From NCBI GenBank assembly GCA_963965975.1, contig OZ014424.1, positions 1,612,001-1,676,000 on the forward strand: a stretch of 64,000 nt of DNA, in the 5' to 3' direction. Positions 28,301 through 40,300 of the stretch are shown here, piece by piece. Both the position numbers and the translations under genes were made by a program. The notes under the pieces were generated by a model. That model was not told the origin of the DNA. It searched no databases and worked only from the letters and a program-made list of their open reading frames with translations. Source of the DNA: Xestospongia bergquistia. Lineage: Eukaryota; Porifera; Demospongiae; Haplosclerida; Petrosiidae. Numbering within the stretch: position 1 is the stretch's first letter; each line of letters opens with the position of its first letter.

Positions 28301-31300
28301 AATAGTGTGACTTTGCTCTTTATTTCTTGTAGGCTCTACCACCTAATGTCTTCATTATTGGTGCTTGTAACTCGCATCGTGGTGATAGCTTAGCTGCCTT
28401 GGCAGCTGATGAATCTTGGATTCGTAGCAACTATTATGTACGAGTGCTCCATCCAACACTAAACATGTTGAAATGGGATTATGGCTCTTTAGATGAATAT
28501 CAAGAAAGAGACTATATCAATGCTAAGCTTTGTCTCATGCATCAAGAAATGCAGAATGTAGAATTAGCTAATCTAGCAGAATTAATTGTTTGCAGTCAGA
28601 ATATGATGCGAGCTTTTGCCTATAAACAGCTTCGTTCTCTTGGTGTGGATGAGATAAATGCTGTAAAATGTTCAAAGAGCTCTGTAAGTCAAAGAGACAT
28701 TCAACGTGTCTTTACTTTCTATGAATGGCTTATGAAAGTATATGTTAAATGCCAACCTTATGGAGCTAGTGAAGACTATCATCAGGTAGCCATAATGGTT
28801 TCTCTAGCCCTTGTTTATTATTTGCGATTGGATGATAACTATAGAGCACATTACATTGAGGCTATGCATAAATCAGCTCATTTAACTGGTGGGCTGCCCT
28901 TCACTGATATCCTTCAGAGGGAGGTTGATTGGTACATTAGTGAGATGGATATTCCTCCTGGTATTGCAAAAACTGAAGCCCTTAAGGAGAACATATTCAG
29001 CATTATAGTATGCACTATGACACATACACCACTCATTATTGTTGGCCCACCTGGATGTTCCAAGACCCTCTCATTCAACCTTGTGACTGCCAATCTTCGA
29101 GGGCAAGAATCCAAAATGAAGCTTTTCCGAGATACTGAGATATTCTATTCATTGGATCTACATTTTTACCAGTGTACACGTCATACAACTCCTAATGAAA
29201 TTCAAACTGTATTTTCTAGGTCAATTAACCGGCAACATACTTATACACGAGCTGCATTACCAATCTGTTGTGTTGTTTTAATAGATATAATTTGTCCTTC
29301 TTCTGAGAACTTACAGTCACTGAACTTCTTGCATTACTATCTTGACAGACGTGAAGTCTCTTTTGTAGCTATCTCAAATCATATGCTTGATGCTGCTAAA
29401 ACTAACAGAGCTGTTTCTCTATTTCGATCTGAGCCTTCTTTGAATGAGTTACGTACACTTGCTAAAGGTTGTCTTTGTGACACTCCTGATGATCCACCTC
29501 CTGAAATAAAGAAGGATGTTGAGTTAATTGTTAAGTTTTGTCTGTTGTATCACAAGTTCATGGAGCATTCAGATTTTCGACGATTTTTTGGTCTAAGGGA
29601 CTTTATTCATTTTATTAATTATCTCAAACGACAACGTGGTGTAAAGGGCATCACAGAGAGACTGGTAATGCAGGCTTTAGAGAGAAATTTTAATGGTCAC
29701 AAACTGTTTGACACCATTTGTAAGGAATTCTTGAGTGTGGTAAGTTATTGCTTCACCAAAGTTAATATAATTGTTTTCTCTTTCTTAGATGGATCCTACT
29801 AATCAACGACGACACAGTATTCTTGAAGTTCTTCATGATAGTCTTAAAGATCAACCTCAACTGCACTCTGGAGAGAATGAAGTTCGGTACAAACTCATAA
29901 TTGACTCAAGTGAAGACAATTCTCTACTACATTTGCTGTTTGCATTTGGTATTCTTAAAGAGAGAGATACAAGGACTTATGTGTGCAGTGACTTTCCTGG
30001 AGATTCTCATCAACAAATGGTACTTTAGTTACTTTAGTAGCTTGAATGCATGGTTAAGAATATCCTAATTTTGGTAAATATATTAGCATATGGTGTTTCT
30101 CAAAATAAATTAGTTGTTGATGCTCAGGAAGATTAAATAATATACCTTTTTCAATTTCTTTGAGTCATATAGTAAGGAAATAGATGTATAAGAATAGTAG
30201 TAGGCCAAGTTAACTCGTGTCATTTCAGTGCTCTCAAAATAGTTTGGTTCATGCAAGCAAAATGATGGTTTTACCCCTACATAATATTTGTAGATAACAA
30301 CAAAATCACTATATTTTACATTCAGGATATCTATTTCTTATTATTCTTTTTGTTTGCTGTTTTGTTTAGATGATGCTATTGTAGTTCACACTTGTTGAAA
30401 TGCAACGTTTTGTTCATTTAAAACAGTATTTATTAATTGTACTCTGTAGAGTAATGATGTTTTTTCTCTTGTCAACAGATCAACACAATAGCTGCAATAT
30501 GTCACTCAGCTGCTGCAGGGCATACTGTTATTATGAGCCAAACAGATGAACTTCTTGAAAGTTTCTATGACCTCTTTAACCAACAATTCCATCGCATTGA
30601 TGACCCAAAAACTGGTCCTCGATTCTATGCTAATGTTGCTATCGGTGCTCATCATAAACCTTGTCATATACATCCTGCATTCCAATGTATTGTTGTGGTC
30701 AAACAATCTCAGATTGATGACATTCCTCATGCTTTCCTGAATCGATTTGAGAAATACAGTCTAACTCACAGAACCTTATTGGATGCTGTCCTAAATAAAC
30801 AACCAGCATATTTAAAGTCTGTTATACAAAGGGCGTATGAAAAGGTAAGTGGTATGTAAGCAGACATGTATGCAGTTAACTCTGCTATTGCCAATATGAC
30901 TTTTAATTTCATATCAATAAAAACTTTTGACTGTGTATTTTTAAAATTATCTAATTTTTCCCTGTAGGCTTCTGAATTTATTGAGCATGTTGGTGGACCT
31001 GCAAATCTGTACGGTCTTCATGATGACACTTTAGACTCGCTTGTACTCAGTTTGTTACCTCCAGTTGGCTTCCAAGACTTTATAAAAATTGACAAACCTG
31101 AGAAACCAGAGACCATTCCTCAAGGAATACATCCTGATGTGTTTTTGTTGAAAAAACTACTTCAAGCCTTGAGAAAAAGATCTGGATTTAGACTGCCTCG
31201 TGTAAGTTAACTTTAAGCTTTAGTGACATCTAGTTTGACACCATTGACTACCACATATACATACCAGAATTTTCTTTCAGAACTTTATAAGAAAGAAAGA

Positions 31301-34300
31301 TAAAGGCTACAAACAAAGACAGCCTTTAACTATTAGTTGATTAAGTATAGGCTAAGTAATGTTTTTCTTAGCTTTGCTTATTGATGCTCCTTGGTATGTA
31401 GTGGTAATTGCTATGTCAAGAATTACTATTAAGATCTATGTATCATTTAAGAAACCAAGTAAAATAGCATTGTAGATGAGCAAGTTGGTCTGTAAAGATT
31501 AACAACATAAGTGCAACATCTGTTCAGCTATATTTGTTTATTATTGTTATTTTTTCATCTTATTTAGTTCACTCATGAAGAATTAGCTGGTGATGCTGAA
31601 TATATTATGGAACTAGTTTCTCGTGACTCTCAATTTGCTGGTCAACTGTCTGCCTTAACTCATGAGGATGTTCTTCAAGCTGTTCCTGAAGCATTACAAG
31701 GACTATATCACACAAACAAAGGAAGCCGGACTGACCTCTCCATTAATGCTTGCATGGTTATATCTGGTATGTATTATTATTACAATAGGACACGTGTGAT
31801 CATTGCTATTTGAATACATCATAATATTCACAACATTCTATATGCCCTATAGTATTTTTGCAGTGGTTGATACGTCACTTATGTAAGAGATTAATGCAGT
31901 TGATGACTACTGAGGCACTTACTACTGTCTATCAATCTTTGCCACATTCATATACTGAGACTTATCTTAAGCATCAGAGTCATTTCAATTTGCAGGCTCT
32001 GGTTGAAAGGCAGTTACAAGTAATGGAACTTGATGATCGGATTGACAGGTAGATGACTAAAGCACTAATGTAATGTAGTATTGTTGTTGTCTTATAGATC
32101 CACTACTGGAACAGCAAATCGTCTTCTTCTCTTTACACGATCTTCTGCCCTCATCCATCAACTCCCAGCTAGTTATCCTGTTACAGGTTCTTCCTCTCAG
32201 CTGTCATGTGATTACGATGATCTTATACGTAACTTAGTCTATTACTACACAGAAGATGTGTGTGTCTGTAAACTTTCCAGTATCACCTCACAAGCTAACA
32301 TGGCAGAAGTCCTTAACTCTTTTTGGCTGTCCAAGAAACAGCGCATTATCTTGTTAGTAGCTAATATGAAGGAGACGTCTCGTGAAATGATTAGTCATTT
32401 GAGATTGATGATTGAGGAAAATGACACTGGAGAGAAGCTAAAGCTGTTTGTCTTACTTCTTCACTTTCCTCCATCAATGTTTACTACTCCCTGCTATCTC
32501 ACTCTCTTCAGTAATACATGGGATCATCATTACTTAGATATAATTGGTCAAAATACCACTGGTCAAGTGATGGACATCTGTGAGTGGCTCTCTCTTTGGT
32601 GTAGTTATCTATCCCCACAACACAGCCCTCAACAGCAAATCTCTATGCATCTTTCCACTCTTCTCCTGGAATCAATACCAACCATATCCTCACGAGTCTT
32701 CTTTGGTAAAGTAGAAGGTGCTTCGTTCAATTGCTACATGGATGTACCACGTCGTAACAAAGCACTCCAGCAGTTATTTGAAACTGGAGTTGGTGAGATT
32801 CTTTGTGAGAAATTTCTCAAGTATTGGGAGCCAAGAGTCATGTTGGAATACTTGGAAAAAGCAGCAATGTTAACAACTAAAGTCCAGACTAATGCTCTTA
32901 GTATAACAGACTCTCTGCAGACCATTTTACGGGACACATTTTTTGATTACATTGTCTACATGATTGCTAAAATGAATGAAGATATGAACATTGATATTCT
33001 CATGGATCCTAATTGTTCTCAAGTGACACGTGATCTTTTCTTTTCTCTGTTACATGTCTATCCCATGCCTAAACTTTCCCAGTTGAAGGCTCTCAGTAGT
33101 TTTGAACACAGCATCTCTAGTCTAGAGTCCTCTCAGCATGCTCCTTATATACCTGGGTTCCCATTTTATCGAATGGTATCTATAGCTATGGAAAAAATTA
33201 TTGATCAAGCAAGGAAGGAGATCAATCAGCATTTGGATACCCTCCGGGAGTTTCCTGATCCTGTGTTGTCCATATCTCAGATGAGTATTACATCATTACC
33301 AAAAGTTATTGAAGATAAAGGTTATCTCGTTGTTAGTATGCAGCAAGCAATAGAACGGACCATTAAGCAGATTCTTGAGGTAAGAACCTAATCCATATCA
33401 TAATGGTGTTCTCTAATGTTGATTCTGTGACTAAGTTATCTGGATTTGGTGTATGAATTTATAGGAACCAGTGTTTAGAAATCCTTTGAGTTAGACATGT
33501 ATGTTCATACATTTACTTGCTCCTTTGTCTTTCCTTATAGTCAACACAGCAGACACCACTTAAAGTTGCACTTCAAGCTATGATTGATAATCCTGACCTC
33601 ATGAAGAAATACAGTGAAGCTTTTATACATCAAAAGTTGCGTCTTGGGGCTAGTTCAGCTGGTATCAGTTTTTGTATTCTTCGTCTGACCTTTACCCAGC
33701 TCCATCCTAACAAAGAGCTCCTTACATGTTTAATTCTACTCCACGTCTGCATGCACATTTATCAGTTGGATTTATCTCGTTTGGTCCAAGTACTTCATTA
33801 TTTGGATACCTACCTTGACATGGCTGCTGTTGTTTCTGATGACCCATTTGCTGAAGCACATCCTTCACCAGCTGCATCTTTCCTGAGTGCTGTCCAGGAG
33901 AGTGGTGATCTATTAGGTCAACCAGGTGACCTTGGCAAGTATGTATTGAGAATTTTGTTTAGTGCTCTTGCTGGATCAGTGTTGGATCAAAACCCTGAGG
34001 ATAGTGTCACTCAAGAGAATATTTTCTTGTGGTGTGTAGTCTACAGAGATGTGGTAAGTGTTGTTGATATTCTATACTGATGTTTCATTTTATCCCCAGT
34101 CCTTCTTATGATTATGGAGAGCTTTTTTTTTCTATTTAGATGTCAATGTCTGCTGTCAAGGATTATTTGTACAAGAATCTCACACAGATATCAGAAACCC
34201 AGCACAATATTATGCAAGCAGCATTCTTAGTGGTCCAAAGTAGCTATGGTTATAATGAGGTTGAGGCTCTCAGTACTGCTAGAAAAGTGTTCAGTATTCT

Positions 34301-37300
34301 GTTTAGTATTTACCTCTCTGAGAACATGGAGGTATTTGTTAGATATAAATTTGATATACCGTAAGGGTATAAATTTTCGTGGGGGATTTAATTTTGCTGT
34401 ATTCGTGGGTTGTTGTTTTATCACGAAATTTAACTTTTACTCCACCCACGCATAATCATGCAAAGGGATTCATGTCGGTCACTTTTTTCTCTTTTACATT
34501 GTCTGAAGTACTTCTCCGTCAACTGCCTTCCAGATTTTCTTGTATATATGGTACCTTCTCATCATAGATTTATAGGAATAGGTAGCCATATTTCGCGAAA
34601 ATCACGCTTGTGATCACAACACGTGCCTGATACCACACCCAATATTAATACTTCACACCCACTAAACACGAAAATTAATACCCACGAAATTTAAATAATA
34701 AAGCAAAATTTAAAAAACACGGAAATTTAAACCCTCGAAAATTTGTACCCTTACGGTATTTGGCAGACAAGTGTCAATTGGCACTTGACAATGATATATT
34801 TGCTCATTTTTCTCCCTTAGATGAAGCAAGAGTTTTCCCCAAGACTCCAAAATGTTGTCAGCATTATAGTTCAAGAATTGGTTGGCTCCAGTGTTGATGT
34901 TGCATTACAACATCATAACACTCAACTGAGACACATTCTAGAAGGTCTCTTTTCTCACTATTTTTCAATCCATCGCCCCACACCCAATGCACAAGATTGT
35001 CAGTGCTTCTTGGAACTTGTCAATAAGAACACCCATTGGAATGTTGATTATTTGTTTGTTCAAGTTAGAGTTCTACGAGTGTCTGAAACTCTTGAGACTG
35101 AGTCTCCACGTCCACAGGTCTCATCTCCTGATGAGGAACATGAAAGCCGTGGATGTATTCCTATGTCAGTATATAAATACTATTTGACTTTGTTGCTTGA
35201 TAAAGCTGATGTCAGCAATATAGGCATGACATCATTGGCCTTATACAAACCTTGGGTAAGCTGGTTATAAACAATTCTTTGGAATATTCTGAGTTAATAT
35301 GGTTATAAGTGAGTCTATACCTATTACCTTGTTTTCTTAGGTTCGTGATTTGGTTGGTAAAGTTTTAGTTACTGGTCAACATTCTACTACTGCTGGACCT
35401 TATATTCCTACCTTTTATCAAGAATGTACTGGTGTTAAGTGCCCTGCTACAGTTAAGGTTAGTATAATATAAGTGAATGTCAGGACTTATGATACCCATG
35501 CTTTAGAACAAGTTGATGCAGCAACCACTGGCTCACTTGTACTTTGTGACAGTACTCCATCATCTCATGAGTCATGATTTTAACCTTACTAGTCTTGTGA
35601 GAGTGGCAAATGCTATCTCTGAAGTAAACTACTACAATGGATTATATTACATGATCACTTTATAAACCTTAATTTTTAGAACCTTGAAGAAGCTGCTACT
35701 TTACTCCAAGACAAGGTTTTACATAACATTGAAAGACAAGCTGTTGTTCAAGCTGTTATTCAACAGCTAGCCAAAAGTCTAAATCCTTCTGACCCCAGTA
35801 GTATTAGTGCAGTAAGTATAATATTATCATCAACTACTGTAGTAATTCATATAATGATTGTTTTGTTTAATAGATTGCCACAATCATCGCTGACATCAAT
35901 TATCTTCTTGACAATGAGAGTATGGGAGGTGGAGATGCTGGTGGCCATGGTCTAGCATTGTCTCTCCACCTTTTAAAGGACCTGCATAGCTTCAAAAAAT
36001 TTACCAAATTGCTGGGACCTAATTCATTTTGTAAAGATTTCAACTGTTTGGTTCGGCTGAGTACTGCCATTGAGCTCCCTGAAGAAGAGTACTTGTTCCC
36101 TTTCTTGGTATATGTGGGTAAAGGAAACCTACTAAGGGATCTTTATGAACGTGTTGGGCGTGCTATGCATACTGTACATACAAGTAGAGGTCGCAAAACA
36201 ACACCATTAACCTCTTTAGCTCAAGAATGGTCAGTAGCTTCTACTTGCACAATGTTGGAAATTATATATTTTTATCCAATCAGGTCACAAGGTCAGGTGA
36301 CTATCTCTCTACCTGATGGTCATGAGGTTCATGGAGAGAGATCTAGTATTTTTAGAATGGTACTCTGGCTTAATGTGTATTACAAATTTTATTGTCAAAA
36401 GGTATAAAACTGTCTCTATTCATTTACTACTCTATTATAATGTTTACATCTATTAAGAAATCTTCACCAGTTCTTGTGGACATGCTCAAGGACCAGTTGC
36501 TGTATGCAGTACAACCTGCTCCACTCAATAAACTGATTTCTTGTTTCTTGGACCCTTCCAAAATGATAAGAGAAGCTAGTCTTGACAGCAATTCTCCCAC
36601 TTACGATGATCCTATATTTACTTTGTTTAATCCAGAGAGCAAGGATGATGGTAAGAGGATTGATGGACAGGGAGATTAATAAGTGGATTGATGGATAGAC
36701 AGACAACTGGAGAGATGAATGCATCATGTACTTGAGATAAATGGATAGTATATGTCATATGATATTGTATAGATTGGCACATGTTGTATAAACTTGTATA
36801 CATTAACATCAAATTGGTAACTGATCTTGTTATGTTGTAGATCCTTCTGATGCTGCTCTTCGTCATGCACTAGCTAATATGATAGCTGTAGTAGTTGTAG
36901 CTCCACCTACTAGTACTCATTTGTGGTTCCATATGTTTGCAGCAGACCAACTTGCTCATACACACATGGCTGGATTTATGGTAAGATTTAACATTTAAAG
37001 AACAGTTCTTATACCTACACTGCTACCACACCGCAGTTTCTATCTATTATTATACCATCTGTTCGGTAATCATTTCATTACACTATTACAGCACAAACTT
37101 AGCATAATACACTCAATTTGTATTGGTTAAGGTTACAATTAAAGTTTGTATCCGTAAAAGCTGATAACCTTAACTGATACTTAGTAAGAATTAGTAAATT
37201 TGATCATTGTTAGAGCTATACAAAACTAAACTATCCTTGTATAACTGGTATTATTTTTCTTTGATAGTTGGAGACACCAGTTGGTCAAGATGATATCTAT

Positions 37301-40300
37301 TATGATACTGGAGTTCAACTAACTGATAACGGTTTCTATGGACAACAGAGTTACCTAAAACATGCTACCCGTGGTACTTTGAGTCTCCAGTCGCTTTATC
37401 TTCTTCTTTGGGCTAATGCTGGAGCATTCTGTGTTGGTCTTCTTACTGATACTGAGAGTGAGAGTAAAATGTGTGGTTCAGTCTTCCCAGAGTATTTCTC
37501 TGTTCGTCAATTCTGTATGAAACAACTGAAGACATTATGGGGTCACTTGTCAACTAGTTTGGGTATCTCTGTTGAAGAGAGGTCATTTTTGGTATCCAGA
37601 ACAATGTGGAATTTGCTTAAGGTTAGAGTTATCATAGTTATCTCAGTGAATGGGCCATATTAATTCTTCCTTTGTGCTTACATTTGTCTCTTAGTTTGCC
37701 TGTGGAAAGTCCAAGATGTTAGCTGGTAAATTTTCTACTATTGCTTCACTAAACAACTATGAAACTACATGGTATAATTCTATTTTCATGCCAGTATGGA
37801 ACATCCTTAAAAAAGAATATGCAACTTATGCTAACTTGTATAACCATGACATCTTCAGAAACATCAAGTTAGTAATGTATTTAACAAAATTGTTTTTAAT
37901 CTGTAATTATAATAATGTTACAATGCAAAATTACTAACAACAGCTAATAAAGTAAAGTAAGACTTGTGATTGTGCACAATCAGAAGCTTGTTTGTAAGAA
38001 TAGTACAGTTGAAATAATATTGATTTCTTTGTTTTATTTCAGAACACTTGAGGCTTGTTATCCTTGTTTCACAACAGAGAGTGCTCTCTTACAAGCTCTT
38101 CTCTCTAATACTAATATTGGTGACTGTATTGCTAGTAGTGAACACCTATTAGCTCAACTAGCATTATTTCGACATCAACTTGAGTTGGGTGGACTGTTGT
38201 TGACTGATTTGGTAGAGCTATATCAATGGTTTCATCAAGAACTTGCTTATGTAATCACTCGAAGTGATGCTGAAACCATTTACATATCTCGTGCAGTGCA
38301 GGTCCTGGCTAAGAGTTATTCACCTGAGGAAGGAGAGAGGTTACATAACTTGTACAAGAGAGTAAGAGGTACTTTTGTTTTAGTGTTAGTGAAATACAAC
38401 AGTAGTTGTTGTGACTTTGTAGCCATAGTTTTATATGTAATAATTTGTTTCATGAATTCATTGTATATTAATTTGTTTGCTAGATTCTTACAACCAATAC
38501 CGAGAGTTGACTGGTCTGAATGTATCTCCTCTTGAAGACACTACTCCTCTTCTTCATGTCCTATCTTGCAGTACAGATAGTGATGGTAGCCCTGACCTCC
38601 TTTACAATATCATCAGTGACATTGTAAGCTATTTGGAGGAGTCTTCTAATTTTACTTATTTATTTCATTTAAAGGTCACAACACACAACAACTTCCTTAT
38701 GAAAGCTGAGAGTGTAATTCGCTCTGATCCTGACTCTCCTTTGGCTCGCTACCTACCTAAAGAATTACCACGTGTTCATCCCACAGAATTCACTGCTCAG
38801 AACTGCATTATAGAACAATCTCAAAGGTTAACATAAATGACAAATGTTTACTCCAGGAACCTGTGGACTTGTGTCTAATCCTATTATTAGGAGTTTCATT
38901 TACATTTAGTTCTTCTCTTTCTGTAGCCTCCATGGAATGACTGTGTTTAATCTTCTCATTAACAGTCGTTCAGCTCTTCCTTCACCATTGTATGATGTAA
39001 CTGGATGTCACACTTCACTTCCTTGTTGGCTGCCTAGTCTTATTAACCTTCAGCTACTCCAGGAAGACATCTTCTCAGCTCATGTTGCTGGGAAGCCATT
39101 GATTGGGCCACCACAGAGTCTAAGAACACACTTTGCATTCAGAGATGCTCATCATCACGCCAAAGACAAGTAAGAAAAAACACATGCTTTATGACATTTT
39201 ATTGTGATATGTTTTTTCAGCTTATCTGCTATTGAGGCTGACTTGGAAACAATATCCAGTAAACTCCTTGATGAATTCAAGGTATTCCTCCTTGTTTTAT
39301 GCTCATATACATGTATCTTGTTGTTTCAGTGTCCAATGAATGAACATACTATTAAACTTTTGGAGCAACATTTTCATAGTGCTGCCTATCATACTATTAT
39401 GGAAGTTCTTTGTGGCTTAAGAGGTGTAGCTGGACACTTAATAAAGGTAGATAATTACTATACTTGTACATTATATTGATATTATCTTTGTTCTCAGAAT
39501 CTGATGGGTATTAGTCAAAGTGAACTGATAGATTTAAATGCAATTACAATTGCTGAGTTCTTATCATCTGTCTTTGAAACTCATGAGCATTTGAAGAGTG
39601 TCACTGGTAGCAAGAATAGTGTTTTACACGAGATTGGCATTTCCAGGTTACCATCATGTAGTATTGAATTGTATAAAGAGAGCATTTGTTTTTGAGTTTT
39701 TACATCATTTGTCAATAATTGTTAATGTGTTTGTTTCTTTCTCCTTGTAGCCTAACTCCTAATCAATTCATAGCTCTAGAGAACATCTCTCTCACTCACC
39801 TACATGATGCCTTAAGATGGTTTGTTACCTGGGTCAGTCAAGGATGGTATGAGTTCTGCTCTTTGCCTTATTCAATGAAAATCAGGTTGAGTGCACCAGA
39901 TATGGAGGCACTCTATGCGTTACCAGATCATTACACAGGTAATATAGAAGCTATTGTCATATTGGAATACTGCTTCATTATATATTAACAGAGCCTCATA
40001 GTCAATTGTTGAGAGAACTGAAGGCATTGGTTATGGTACTGAGTCATTTTGAATCAACTTCTACTATCACATCTATGGCTCTTAAAGACAGTCAGGTAAG
40101 GAAGAATGCAATAGTAGATCCTGTTATTCCTTTGTCTTTCTCTCTCTAGCTTTCTATTGTTGAGTTTCTATCTCGTCTTGGTGAATGTACTGAACAAGAA
40201 GACTTGATGCAACTTGTTCCCGAAACAATTCTTATTGAAAACTATGTTGCATTCCGTGTTGTTCTTAAACAGTCAGTCTTAGTACTAACAATTGAACTTA

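Noticed and set aside
31757-31766. Donor GTATGT at 31767 as the end of exon 41
   Set aside because: It leaves phase 1, and joining to 31864 or 31900 runs into a stop at once. The GTTATA donor at 31757 keeps the frame. This junction remains the least certain in the gene.
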